Shown piece after piece: positions 42,195 through 52,282 of a DNA stretch of 64,000 nucleotides. The stretch is from contig NZ_CALEJS010000013.1 of NCBI RefSeq assembly GCF_937898475.1, positions 62,001 to 126,000 on the forward strand. Direction: 5' to 3'. Each line of letters opens with the position of its first letter. Within the stretch, counting starts at the first letter, position 1. The notes under the pieces were generated by a model. It ran no database searches, was not told where the DNA came from, and worked only from the letters and a program-made list of their open reading frames with translations. The position numbers and the translations under genes are program-made. This DNA comes from an uncultured Chitinophaga sp. Its GTDB lineage: Bacteria; Bacteroidota; Bacteroidia; Chitinophagales; Chitinophagaceae.

Positions 42195-43067
42195 TTGAAA
42201 AAAGCATTCCTCCAACTCCATCTCTCCGTTTTCCTGGCCGGCTTTACCGGCATCCTTGGAAAGCTGATCACGCTGAATGAGGGATTGCTTACCTGGTACC
42301 GTTTACTCATCTCCGCTGTTACATTATACCTGTTATTCCTGTGGCGCGGCATGCTCAGAAAGCTGCCTGTCCGCGATGTATTGAACATTGGCGCTAATGG
42401 CCTGATCATTGGCCTGCACTGGATCTTTTTCTACGGCAGCATCAAATATGCCAACGTATCCATCGGCGTGATCTGTTTTTCGCTCACCAGCCTGTTCACC
42501 GCCATCTTTGACCCGCTGATCAACCGGCGCAGGTTTGAAGTAGTGGACGTGCTCCTTAGCCTGCTCACCCTTTGCGGCATACTGCTCATTTTCCATTTTG
42601 ACACGCAATACCGCACCGGTATTATACTGGGTATTATATCTTCCATGTTTGCCGCCCTGTTCACCGTATTCAACAAAAGGCTGCTGCAACGTTTTGATAC
42701 TTATACCGTTGGTTTTTATGAGCTGCTGATGGGAACCTTGTGTGTGAGTGCAATACTGCCTTTCTACCTGCGCGCTTTTCCGGTGGTGTCCCTTCTCCCC
42801 TCCTGGAAAGATACGGTTTACCTGCTGGCGCTTTCGTGGGCCTGTACCATCTGGCTCTATGCGCTGAACCTGAATGCGCTGAAAAAGATCTCCGCCTTCA
42901 CCGTCAACCTCTGCTTCAACCTGGAGCCGGTGTACAGCATACTGCTGGCCTTTCTCCTTTTCCAGGAAAACAAATACCTCAACCTTTCGTTTTATGCAGG
43001 CCTTTTCTGCATTGTATTATCAGTAGTGCTGCAAATGATGCGCGTGATCAGGTTGCACCGCCGGTAA
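42195..43067 (+). CDS. EamA/DMT-family transporter
   Basis: A 290-residue protein with ten predicted membrane helices in two repeats, typical of drug/metabolite transporters (LSVFLAGFTGILGKLITL, NGLIIGLHWIFFYGSIKYAN, NLCFNLEPVYSILLAFLLF). It moves a small metabolite across the inner membrane, with unknown substrate. The start is TTG at 42195, two bases after the stop of the upstream gene, so it is probably translationally coupled. Confidence 0.87.
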   Translation: MKKAFLQLHLSVFLAGFTGILGKLITLNEGLLTWYRLLISAVTLYLLFLWRGMLRKLPVRDVLNIGANGLIIGLHWIFFYGSIKYANVSIGVICFSLTSLFTAIFDPLINRRRFEVVDVLLSLLTLCGILLIFHFDTQYRTGIILGIISSMFAALFTVFNKRLLQRFDTYTVGFYELLMGTLCVSAILPFYLRAFPVVSLLPSWKDTVYLLALSWACTIWLYALNLNALKKISAFTVNLCFNLEPVYSILLAFLLFQENKYLNLSFYAGLFCIVLSVVLQMMRVIRLHRR

Positions 43068-43351
43068 CAATGAATTAATTTATACTTTCTGGCAAACATT
43101 TGCTAATTTTCAGGAGTAGAGAGTAATTGAACCTATACGTACTATGTAGCTATACCTCCAGTAAGCTCCATAATTTTTTATTGTAACGCACGCATCATTC
43201 GCCTGCTGTAACATATAGGCAGTGAACAATAACATGCTGTACTGTACGCAGCCCGCTATAACCGTAGCGCGGGATCGTCCTATGCATGCAAACCCGGGGA
43301 TAATGATTTCATATATGCAACTTGTTATTTCAAGAACCAAAATCTAACTGT

Positions 43352-46300
43352 ATGCAGACACGCAAAATCCTTTCTTTGCTCGCATTATTATGCGGGCTGG
43401 TCACCTGTGCATGGGGACAAAAGATCAGCGGGACCGTCTTTGACAAAGGCACCCGGCAGGCCATTATCGGCGCTACTGTTTCGGTAGACAAAACACATGG
43501 CACCGTTACCGACGAAAAGGGACAATTTACCCTCCAGGCGCCGCCTGGCACCGCTTCACTGCAGGTGTCCTTCATCGGGTACAAAACGCAAACCATCATC
43601 CTGAACGGTTCCGGCAACTATGACGTACAGCTGGAAACAGACGGGCGCTCCCTCGAAGAGTTTGTGGCCGTAGGCTACGGCACCCAGCGAAAGGTGCATC
43701 TCACCGGCGCCGTTACCACCGTGGATGTGAACAAAACTTTCACGAACCGTCCGCTTACAGACCCCAGTAAAGCCCTGCAGGGTGTGGTACCCGGACTTAC
43801 CATCACCTACGGCAACGGCGGTCTTACCACAGGACCTGCCATCAATATCCGCGGCATCGGCTCCGTGAACGGCAGCAGCCGCCCTTTAATACTGGTAGAC
43901 AACGTGGAAACCAGTGATCTCACCCTCATCAACCCCAGCGATATAGAAAGCGTATCCGTATTGAAAGATGCCGCCTCCGCCTCCATCTACGGGGCGCGTG
44001 CCGCATTCGGGGTAGTGCTGATCAAAACAAAATCAGGCTCACGGAACATGCGGACCACCGTCAGCTATTCCAACAACTTCTCATGGAACACTTATACCAA
44101 ACTGCCCGACTATGCAGATCCGGTAAAAGAGCTGACCGGTATTATCGAAGGCGCACAGCGTTCAGGCGTTACCGATCCTGAGCTGTTCGGCATGAAACTG
44201 GCTACCCTCCGAGACGGCATTGCCAACTGGCAAAAGAACTATGCCAATAACCGCACCAGCAACGAAATGGTATTGGGAGAGGATTTTGAAAAGAATGCAG
44301 ACGGACGCCTGTACTTCTACCGCGTATGGGACGTGAAGGATATGATGCTGAAAAAGTGGACGCCGCAGCAGATCCACGACATCAAGATACAGGGCGGCAG
44401 CGAAAAGATCGGCTACTACCTTTCTGCAGGTTACAGCCAGCAGGGCGGCATCATGAAAATGAATCCTGAAAACCTGAAGAAGTATAACATTATCGGCGGC
44501 CTGGACGCCTCCGTTACCAAATGGCTGGATGTAAGGGCCCGTATGCTGTACCGCAATTTTGAATATGAGTCTCCTTATAATTACCAGGCCTACTGGTATT
44601 ATATGATGCGATGGGGCTCCTATTTCCCTTACGGTACTTACCAGGGTAACTACTTCCGCCACGTACCGGCCTACCTGGCGGGAGCGCAGACAAACTCGGT
44701 GCAGGGTATTTACCAGCGTATAGACTTAGGCGCCACCATCAAAATAAACAAGCATCTGAATATACGGGCTGATTATACCATCGGCCGTGATAACTCGCTG
44801 CGTCACGAAGTGGGCGGCCCCATTATGGCATGGGATTTCTGGGGAAATGGCAACCTTGCAAATATTGCCAGCGCTTCTCAGAATGACGTGGAATACGGCA
44901 ACGGAAGGTACAAGGTCAATACGCTGAATGCATATGCTACCTATGAAAGAACACTTCCGGGTAAGCATAAGATCAAATTAATGGCAGGTATCAATGCCGA
45001 AGAAAACGAGTCCCTTAATTTCACCGCTAACAGTCTTGGATTGCTGGATCCTACCAAAGGTGAGCTGGATCTGGCTACCGGCGCCAAAACCGTAAGCGGC
45101 AGCCACCTGAATGACGCTTATGCAGGCTATTTTTCCAGGATCAACTATACCTACAAAGATAAATGGATGCTGGAGCTGAACGGCCGTTACGATGGTTCCT
45201 CCGCCTTTCCCAATAATGATAAATGGGCATTCTTCCCCTCCGGCTCCGTAGGTTACCGCGTTACAGAAGAGCCTTTCATGCAAAGTTTCAAACGCACCCT
45301 CAGCGATATGAAGCTACGCGCTTCTTACGGTACACTGGGTAACCAGGATGTTGGCGGTAAATATTTTATTCCCCAGATGCCGGTAGTAGGGAATATGTAC
45401 TGGGTTACACCGGATAACATGATCGCACCGGGCATCGGGGCGCCGTCGGCAGTAGCACAATCCCTCACCTGGGAAAAGATTAAGATGCTCAACGTGGGCA
45501 CAGACATCAGCCTGTTCAACAACCGTATAGGCCTTACCATAGACTGGTTTGAACGCAACACCACCGGTATGCTTACCAACAAGGGTGTAGGCGCTACCTT
45601 CGGTACCACCGCCCCAAGAGTGAACGATGGCGACATGCGCACACGCGGCTGGGAGATCAGTATAGACGGTAGCTATAATATCACGCCCGATCTGGCGGTA
45701 TATGGCATTGCGACACTGGCCGACAGCAAATCTACCATCACCAAATGGGATAATCCTTCCATGCTGCTGAACCAGAACTATACGGGCAAAACCATCGGAG
45801 AAATATGGGGCTTTGAAACAGACCGCTATTTCACCACGGATGATGATATGGACGATAAAGCGTCTGTTCCCGATCAGAAAGCCCTGGCGAACGGTAACTT
45901 TGTATACGGTCCCGGTGATGTTAAATACAAGGACCTGAACGGCGACAGCGTGATCAACGGTGGTAAGGCAAGTGCGCTGGATCATGGCGACCTGAAGGTG
46001 ATCGGTAATAGCCTGCCGCGTTACCAATACAGTTTTCGTATAGGCGGCAGCTGGAAAAACTTTGACCTCGACATTTTCTTCCAGGGTGTTGGTAAACGCG
46101 AGCTTTGGGGATGGGGCGATGTAGCGCTTCCCCTGTACAGGGGATCGGATATCCTGTATGACCACCAGCTGGATTACTGGACAGAAGACAATACTAACGC
46201 AAAGTATCCCCGCCCATACGCAGGCAACGCCACCGGTAAGATATCCGGTTTGCAAAACGGCGGCAATAACTTTTACCCGCAAAGCAAATACCTGCTGAAC

Positions 46301-46537
46301 CTCGCCTATCTGCGACTGAAGAACCTGACACTTGGCTACAGCTTCTCACCGGAACTGCTGAAACGCATACACCTGCAGAAACTGCGTGTATACGTAAGCG
46401 GTCAGAATATCGCGGACATTATCTCACATGTAGGCATCCCGCTGGATCCTGAGATCACCACCGGTGAATCAGATTTTATCGGGCGCACCTTCCCCTTTCA
46501 GCGCAGCTACTCTTTTGGCTTACAAGTGATCTTCTAA
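43352..46537 (+). CDS. SusC/RagA-type TonB-dependent outer-membrane transporter
   Basis: The 1061-residue protein has a signal peptide (KILSLLALLCGLVTCAWGQ), a carboxypeptidase-regulatory-like domain (ISGTVFDKGTRQAIIGATVS, about 20-100), a plug domain with the SusC marker region (PLILVDNVETSDLTLINPSD, LKDAASASIYGARAAFGVV) and a beta-barrel ending in YSFGLQVIF. It imports oligomers across the outer membrane with TonB. I start it at ATG 43352. The SusD partner follows by 21 nt. No sigma/anti-sigma pair or hybrid two-component gene is adjacent. Confidence 0.95.
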   Translation: MQTRKILSLLALLCGLVTCAWGQKISGTVFDKGTRQAIIGATVSVDKTHGTVTDEKGQFTLQAPPGTASLQVSFIGYKTQTIILNGSGNYDVQLETDGRSLEEFVAVGYGTQRKVHLTGAVTTVDVNKTFTNRPLTDPSKALQGVVPGLTITYGNGGLTTGPAINIRGIGSVNGSSRPLILVDNVETSDLTLINPSDIESVSVLKDAASASIYGARAAFGVVLIKTKSGSRNMRTTVSYSNNFSWNTYTKLPDYADPVKELTGIIEGAQRSGVTDPELFGMKLATLRDGIANWQKNYANNRTSNEMVLGEDFEKNADGRLYFYRVWDVKDMMLKKWTPQQIHDIKIQGGSEKIGYYLSAGYSQQGGIMKMNPENLKKYNIIGGLDASVTKWLDVRARMLYRNFEYESPYNYQAYWYYMMRWGSYFPYGTYQGNYFRHVPAYLAGAQTNSVQGIYQRIDLGATIKINKHLNIRADYTIGRDNSLRHEVGGPIMAWDFWGNGNLANIASASQNDVEYGNGRYKVNTLNAYATYERTLPGKHKIKLMAGINAEENESLNFTANSLGLLDPTKGELDLATGAKTVSGSHLNDAYAGYFSRINYTYKDKWMLELNGRYDGSSAFPNNDKWAFFPSGSVGYRVTEEPFMQSFKRTLSDMKLRASYGTLGNQDVGGKYFIPQMPVVGNMYWVTPDNMIAPGIGAPSAVAQSLTWEKIKMLNVGTDISLFNNRIGLTIDWFERNTTGMLTNKGVGATFGTTAPRVNDGDMRTRGWEISIDGSYNITPDLAVYGIATLADSKSTITKWDNPSMLLNQNYTGKTIGEIWGFETDRYFTTDDDMDDKASVPDQKALANGNFVYGPGDVKYKDLNGDSVINGGKASALDHGDLKVIGNSLPRYQYSFRIGGSWKNFDLDIFFQGVGKRELWGWGDVALPLYRGSDILYDHQLDYWTEDNTNAKYPRPYAGNATGKISGLQNGGNNFYPQSKYLLNLAYLRLKNLTLGYSFSPELLKRIHLQKLRVYVSGQNIADIISHVGIPLDPEITTGESDFIGRTFPFQRSYSFGLQVIF

Positions 46538-46558
46538 CCGCATTAAAATCATTGACAG

Positions 46559-48226
46559 ATGAAAAAGACAATACTATATATACTTCCCGCCCTGCTGTAT
46601 TTTGCAGTGACCGGTTGTACAAAGTTTATAGATAAAGGTTTGCCGGACACCTTTGATGATACGGATTTCTGGACCTCCGAAGACAAGATCCGGACCTACA
46701 GCTGGGAGTACTACAACATGTTCACCGGCTTTGGTAATGGCTCAGGCACCGGCGACTTCTACTTCACTTCCTTTACAGACGATCAGGCAGCGCCCACCTT
46801 TGCCAACTACGCCGTTTCAGCACCTGCATCTTCCAGCGAATGGGACTGGAAATACATCCGCAAGGCCAACATCATGCTGGAGCGTATAGACCACGCGCCT
46901 ATACCCGACGAAGCAAAGAACCACTGGAAAGGCATCGCCCGCTTCTTCCGCGCCTTCCGCTATTTTCAACTGGTGCAGGCTTATGGCGATGTACCCTGGA
47001 TAGGCCGCTCCATGGATATTTCAGAAACCGGCGAGATCTATAAACCGCGCGACTCCCGGGTGCTGGTGATGGACAGCATACTGGCAGACATTGATTTTGC
47101 CGCCGCCAACCTGCGAACCAACGATAACTCCAATACGGTAAACAACAATGTGGCATTGGCACTGAAATCACGTATAGGCCTCTACGAAGGCACCTACCGT
47201 AAATATCATACTGAGCTGGGGCTGACAGGCGCAGATAAATTCCTGCTGGCGGCAAAGGATGCAGCCGGCAAACTTTTTACTGCAGGATACGTGCTGTCTG
47301 AAGATTACCAGGCTGTGTTCAATACCATTGATCTTTCCGGCGGACCGGCGGCAAAGGAAGTGTTGCTTTTCAAAAGATATGTGCCGGGCATCCTTACCCA
47401 TTCTGTAGTAGGCTTTCTCACCGGCACCACGCAGATGAGAGGTTTAACAAAATCGGCAGTAGACGCCTATCTCTGTGATGATGGCCTGCCCATTTCCCTT
47501 TCTCCCAGGTACATGGGTGACGATGGTATCCAAAACCTACGTGCCAACCGTGACAAACGTATGCTCATTACCGTAGATACCTTCCTTTGTTACAACGGCT
47601 CACTCGTGAACGGCCTGAGCTCCAGCACCGGCTACCGTCCTTCCAAATACCTGCAGCCTAAAATTGCCAATGAGCGCTCTCCCTACAATGATACGGATGC
47701 GCCCCTTTTCTGGCTGGCGGAAGTATACCTGAACTATGCAGAAGCCTGCGCAGAACTGGATCAGCTGGGCACCCCCATCACCCAGGCAGATCTTGATAAT
47801 TCCATTAACAAGCTGCGCGACAGAGCGGGTATGCCTCATCTGCAACTGAACGGCGTACAGGGTGTAGCCGTGAACGGTACCCCGTACACAGACCCAAAGA
47901 AAGATGCAGACATCACTTCCCTGGTATGGGAAATACGCCGCGAAAGAAGAGTAGAACTGATGATGGACGGCTTCCGCTACCAGGACCTGATGCGCTGGAA
48001 AAAAGGCCGCTATATGGACAGCCAGCAGAACCCCGACATCTTCCTGGGCGCCAAAGTACCGGACAATGGTAAAGTGCTGCGCAATGCCGACGGCTATATT
48101 ATGCCTTACAGCGCAAGCACCAAACGCACCTTCATTGATCCGAAACATTACCTGTCTCCCATACCCACCGGGCAGATAGCCCTCTACCCGAATGGGGAAC
48201 TGGAGCAGAACCCGGGATGGCAGTAA
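46559..48226 (+). CDS. SusD/RagB-type nutrient-binding lipoprotein
   Basis: The 555-residue protein has a lipoprotein signal (ILPALLYFAVTGCTKF, cysteine about 20), helical TPR-like regions (HWKGIARFFRAFRYFQLVQA) and the SusD C-terminal signature (WEIRRERRVELMMDGFRYQD, HYLSPIPTGQIALYP). It caps the SusC barrel on the cell surface and binds the substrate. It is co-transcribed with susC. The ligand cannot be read, but the following peptidase gene hints at peptides. Confidence 0.95.
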   Translation: MKKTILYILPALLYFAVTGCTKFIDKGLPDTFDDTDFWTSEDKIRTYSWEYYNMFTGFGNGSGTGDFYFTSFTDDQAAPTFANYAVSAPASSSEWDWKYIRKANIMLERIDHAPIPDEAKNHWKGIARFFRAFRYFQLVQAYGDVPWIGRSMDISETGEIYKPRDSRVLVMDSILADIDFAAANLRTNDNSNTVNNNVALALKSRIGLYEGTYRKYHTELGLTGADKFLLAAKDAAGKLFTAGYVLSEDYQAVFNTIDLSGGPAAKEVLLFKRYVPGILTHSVVGFLTGTTQMRGLTKSAVDAYLCDDGLPISLSPRYMGDDGIQNLRANRDKRMLITVDTFLCYNGSLVNGLSSSTGYRPSKYLQPKIANERSPYNDTDAPLFWLAEVYLNYAEACAELDQLGTPITQADLDNSINKLRDRAGMPHLQLNGVQGVAVNGTPYTDPKKDADITSLVWEIRRERRVELMMDGFRYQDLMRWKKGRYMDSQQNPDIFLGAKVPDNGKVLRNADGYIMPYSASTKRTFIDPKHYLSPIPTGQIALYPNGELEQNPGWQ

Positions 48227-48386
48227 TACCAAAGCCAAATACCAAAATCCAAATACCAAATACCAAAATCCAAAATTCCAAAGGGGGCAGTTGCTTCTCA
48301 AAAATTGGTTGCCTTTAGTTGCTTGCCTTTAGCAGGAACAGCTGTTTTTCAGGCTTTGGATGTTGGTATTTGGAATTTGGATTTTG
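48226..48386. repeat. Word palindrome of CCAAATACCAAAATCC units
   Basis: CCAAATACCAAAATCC-type units (48231-48282) face GGTATTTGGAATTTGGATTT (48365-48386), an imperfect long palindrome with a wide middle. It starts at the SusD stop codon and reaches to 14 nt before the peptidase ATG. Its word is close to the one at 35.4-35.6 kb. Confidence 0.65.
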
Positions 48387-48399
48387 TAACTTAGCCTAC

Positions 48400-51171
48400 A
48401 TGAGAACCACAGCACTATGGGCAGCCTTCCTGGGACTGCCCCTTTTCAGTTATGCACAGCAAAATGCTAAACCACCATTAGACCACAGTGTATATGACAC
48501 CTGGGAAAGCGTCAGCAGCAAGGCTGTCAGCAACAACGGACAATGGATCGTTTATACCGTCAGCCTGCAGGAAGGCGATGGCCGCCTGTTGATATATCAT
48601 CCCGGCACACAGCGCAGCCTGGAAATACCCCGCGGCAACAGTGCTGTGATCACGGAAGACTCGCGCTTTGTGGTGTTTGCGATAGACCCCTTCTTCAAAG
48701 ATACCCGGCAGGCAAAGATCAAAAAGAAAAAAGCCGCAGAAATGCCCAAAGATTCACTGGGCATTGTTGCACTGGACAAATGGCAGGTATGGAAAACACC
48801 CCTGGTAAAATCATTTAAAACGCCGGAGAAAGGCAGCGGTACGCTGGCCTACCTGCTGGAAAAAGGGCCTTCAGATAAAGACAGCACCGGTGGTGCACCG
48901 CTCGTGATCCGCCAGCTCGAAACAGGCCGGGAAGATACCATCCATCATGTAGTGGAATATGCTTTCAGCAAACCCGGGAACAAGCTGCTGGCAGCCACCA
49001 CGGCTTCCAAAAAAGACAGCCTGGCCAAAGCAGCCGTACTGTTATGGGACATTGCCGCCCGCCGTGCAGATACCCTGAGCCGCGGCGCCGCACAGCGGAA
49101 GGCCTTCACTTTTGATGAGGAAGGCCTGCAGGCCGCCTGGATCAGTACCCGTGACAGCGCCAAAGCCCTGCAACATAGCTACCAATTGTACTACTACCGC
49201 CCAGGCCAGGATAGCGGCGCCATTGCGGCCGATAGAAATACGCCCGGCATACCGGAAAAATGGGGCGTAGCAGATACCAGCAGGCTTTATTTCAGCAATA
49301 ACGGTCAGCGCTTGTTCTTTGGCACCGCGCCGGTTCGTCCGCCAAAAGATACTACCATCGTAGACTTCGAAGTAGCAAAACTGGACATCTGGCATTACCA
49401 GGACGATTACCTGCAGCCCATGCAGCTGAAAAACCTCAACAGGGACCTGAAAAAAAGCTACCTGGCCGTATACTACCCAGACACCCGCCGGGTGGTACAA
49501 CTGGGCGATACCGATCTTGAAAACGTGCTCACCGCCAATGAAGGGAACAGCGACTACGCGTTGGGCTATACGGACAAAGGTCAGCGTGTTCCCCTGCAGT
49601 GGACCGGCCGCACACTGAAAAGCGCCTGGCTGATCAATGTAAAAGACGGTAGCCGCCGGCTGGTGAAGGAAAAACTGGATGGCACCTTCTACATCTCTCC
49701 CAAAGGCAATTATCTGTACTGGTACGATATGGCGGCCCGGCACTGGTTCAGTTATGAATGCGCCGGTGGCGCCATCCGCAATATCAGCGCCGCCATACCT
49801 ACCGCCATGTTTGACGAGGAAGATGATCATCCGGATGCACCCTATGACTACGGCAGGGCAGGCTGGCTGCAGGACGACCGCCGCATACTGCTGTATGACC
49901 GCTATGATGTATGGGAAGCAGATCCCGCAGGCGTTGCAACGCCCAGGAACCTTACCGGTATTGGCCGAAGGGACAAGACCCGCTTTCGCTACCTGAAGCT
50001 GGATGAAGATGAGCGCTTTATTAAAAACGGGCAGGATTTGCACTTCAGCGCATACAATGAGCAAAGCAAATACAATGGATTTTATATTATAAAAGGCGGG
50101 AAAGCTCCGCTGCAGCAACTGGCAATGGGGCCTTACGCATACCAGTTCCTGGCAAAGGCTAAACAGGCAGACCGCTATCTTTTTAATAAGAGCAATTACC
50201 AGCAGTCGCCGGATGTGTATACCGCCGTCTTGTCCGGGAAAATACCCACTTTTGATAAAGCCATGCAGATAAGCCATATCAATCCGCAGCAGCAAAACTA
50301 CAACTGGGGTACGGCATCGCTGTTCAAATGGACGGCCTATAACGGCAAGCCTGCAGAAGGCATTTTGTATAAACCCGAAAACTTTGACAGCACACAGCAG
50401 TACCCGATGATCATCTACTTCTATGAGAAACTGACAGACCTTTTGTACAATTACCAGCCGCCCGCGCCTACACCTTCCAGGCTGAACATTCCCTTCTTTG
50501 TAAGCCGCGGTTACCTGGTTTTTGCACCGGATATCAGCTATGATAACGGCTATCCGGGCAACAGCGCCTATAACTATATTGTAAGCGGCGCACGGGCGCT
50601 TGCAAAACACAGCTGGGTAGACAGTACCAACATCGGTATTCAGGGACAAAGCTGGGGCGGTTACCAGGTGGCCTACCTCATCACCCGGACCAACCTGTTC
50701 AAAGCCGCATGGGCGGGAGCGCCCGTGGCCAACATGACCAGCGCCTACGGGGGTATCCGCTGGGAAAGCGGCATGAACCGCCAGTTTCAATACGAGCATA
50801 CCCAAAGCCGTATTGGCGGCACCCTTTGGGAAAAGCCCGAACTGTATATTGAGAACTCGCCGTTATTCCACCTGCCAAAGGTGAACACCCCCCTGGCTAT
50901 TATGGCCAATGACGCAGACGGGGCCGTGCCCTGGTACCAGGGTATTGAACTGTTCACCGGCCTTCGCCGCCTGGGCAAACCGGTGTGGATGCTGAACTAT
51001 AACAACGAAGCGCATAACCTGGTTCAAAGGCAGAACCGCAAAGACATACAACGCAGGGAACAACAGTTCTTTGACCACTTCCTGAAAGGCGCACCCGCTC
51101 CCCAATGGCTGGAACGCGGGGTCCCCGCCACAGAAAAAGGCATCAACTGGGGCTGGGACACCGGCCGGTAA
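48400..51171 (+). CDS. Secreted S9-family prolyl-oligopeptidase-like peptidase
   Basis: The 923-residue protein has a signal peptide (TTALWAAFLGLPLFSYAQQ), a beta-propeller region, and a C-terminal hydrolase domain with S751 (GQSWGGYQ), D840 (NDADGAVPWYQ) and H872 (NNEAHNLVQ). S9 peptidases cut short peptides, often after proline; this exported one would act in the periplasm. I start it at ATG 48400, which gives a clean signal peptide. It follows SusC/SusD and may process imported peptides. Confidence 0.9.
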   Translation: MRTTALWAAFLGLPLFSYAQQNAKPPLDHSVYDTWESVSSKAVSNNGQWIVYTVSLQEGDGRLLIYHPGTQRSLEIPRGNSAVITEDSRFVVFAIDPFFKDTRQAKIKKKKAAEMPKDSLGIVALDKWQVWKTPLVKSFKTPEKGSGTLAYLLEKGPSDKDSTGGAPLVIRQLETGREDTIHHVVEYAFSKPGNKLLAATTASKKDSLAKAAVLLWDIAARRADTLSRGAAQRKAFTFDEEGLQAAWISTRDSAKALQHSYQLYYYRPGQDSGAIAADRNTPGIPEKWGVADTSRLYFSNNGQRLFFGTAPVRPPKDTTIVDFEVAKLDIWHYQDDYLQPMQLKNLNRDLKKSYLAVYYPDTRRVVQLGDTDLENVLTANEGNSDYALGYTDKGQRVPLQWTGRTLKSAWLINVKDGSRRLVKEKLDGTFYISPKGNYLYWYDMAARHWFSYECAGGAIRNISAAIPTAMFDEEDDHPDAPYDYGRAGWLQDDRRILLYDRYDVWEADPAGVATPRNLTGIGRRDKTRFRYLKLDEDERFIKNGQDLHFSAYNEQSKYNGFYIIKGGKAPLQQLAMGPYAYQFLAKAKQADRYLFNKSNYQQSPDVYTAVLSGKIPTFDKAMQISHINPQQQNYNWGTASLFKWTAYNGKPAEGILYKPENFDSTQQYPMIIYFYEKLTDLLYNYQPPAPTPSRLNIPFFVSRGYLVFAPDISYDNGYPGNSAYNYIVSGARALAKHSWVDSTNIGIQGQSWGGYQVAYLITRTNLFKAAWAGAPVANMTSAYGGIRWESGMNRQFQYEHTQSRIGGTLWEKPELYIENSPLFHLPKVNTPLAIMANDADGAVPWYQGIELFTGLRRLGKPVWMLNYNNEAHNLVQRQNRKDIQRREQQFFDHFLKGAPAPQWLERGVPATEKGINWGWDTGR

Positions 51172-51406
51172 GTAATATTTTTACCCCTGTCACAAGATAA
51201 AAGAGCGCCGCTTGTTCAGCATGCGGCGCTCGTCATTTTCCGGCTGCGCCGTTTTAACAGTATCAGCTCCTAATCCATTCAGAATTAAGCCAAAATTGGC
51301 GCAGATAAATTCCTTTCTGTATATAATACATTTTCACTATATTTACGTAGCCAACGAGAATGAGGGAGTACAGGGAACAAATTCAGAACCACAACACTTT
51401 TTTCCT

Positions 51407-52243
51407 ATGAATTTCCATATCTACCGTCCTGCAGCCAACTTGCATCCTTATGTAAAACATTATTACTACTGGCATGATGATACTACGGGGGTGATCACAT
51501 TGCCGCAAAGCCTGTTATCACTGGGAGATCAGTATATGGTATTTCTCCAGGAGGGAGAAGTGAGCTGTCAGCCTTGCCATCATGCCGCCTTCCAGCTGCC
51601 GGAGGCATCGGTGATAGGTCATTTTACCTGCTCCAGCCAGCTTAAAGTGAAAGGCCCTGTGAAAATGGTGGTGGTACAACTGAATGCCTACGGCGGCCAC
51701 CGCTTGCTGGGCCTTAATATGCACGCCATCAGTAATTACTTCCGTAACCTGGCTAAAACCGGGAATGACAGCTGGGAAATGCTGACGGCACATTTGCGCA
51801 CGGCAGATGCCGGGCAGGTGCCCGCGCTGCTGGATCAGGCTTTGCAGGCAGCGATGCAGCAACAGAATTACAATAAACAGGCAGTAGAAAAAGTGGCCGA
51901 TTACCTGCAGCAGCAGCACGGCCATGTAAATATAGCGCACCTGGCCAACCGCTTCAGGTTATCGCGGCCTACACTGGAAAGAATGTTCATGGAAGTGGTG
52001 GGATTGCCACCTAAGCTGTACGCCAGCATGCTGCGCTTCAAAAAATCGATGCGCGTTATGCAGCAGATAGCCATGCCGCAGTGGCAGCCGCTTACAGGCA
52101 ACGGGCAGTACTACAACGAAGCGGTGCTGCGGCAGGATTATGTATACTTTAATGGTCAGACACCTTCTTTCTTTATGCCCTCCGGCACCAGCGGCGCAGT
52201 AGCGCAGATGCCGTCAACGGACGCAGGGGTGGCAGTAGCTTGA
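51407..52243 (+). CDS. AraC-family transcription regulator
   Basis: A 278-residue protein with an N-terminal ligand-binding-like domain (IYRPAANLHPYVKHYYYWHD, of the DUF6597 type) and a C-terminal AraC helix-turn-helix pair (NIAHLANRFRLSRPTLERMF and YYNEAVLRQDYVYFNGQTPS). I start it at ATG 51407, where family similarity begins. It lies 235 nt from the peptidase gene on the same strand, so it could regulate the SusC/D-peptidase genes, but nothing in the sequence proves this. Confidence 0.87.
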   Translation: MNFHIYRPAANLHPYVKHYYYWHDDTTGVITLPQSLLSLGDQYMVFLQEGEVSCQPCHHAAFQLPEASVIGHFTCSSQLKVKGPVKMVVVQLNAYGGHRLLGLNMHAISNYFRNLAKTGNDSWEMLTAHLRTADAGQVPALLDQALQAAMQQQNYNKQAVEKVADYLQQQHGHVNIAHLANRFRLSRPTLERMFMEVVGLPPKLYASMLRFKKSMRVMQQIAMPQWQPLTGNGQYYNEAVLRQDYVYFNGQTPSFFMPSGTSGAVAQMPSTDAGVAVA

Positions 52244-52282
52244 TAGCAAACATTTCGCTATTTTGCCGCCAAATAGCATCTC

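Noticed and set aside
43252..43273. Hairpin CCCGC/GCGGG upstream of susC as a riboswitch or operator
   Set aside because: The stem is only about 5 bp with bulges and there is no wider conserved structure that I can recognise.
48450..48458. TTATGCACA, a perfect DnaA-type 9-mer
   Set aside because: It is a single box inside the signal-peptide coding part of the S9 peptidase gene with no second box nearby, as expected by chance in a 64 kb window.
49042..50805. Long open frame on the minus strand inside the S9 peptidase gene
   Set aside because: It is antisense to a complete, motif-rich gene and its translation has no domain character, so it reflects codon bias of the real gene.
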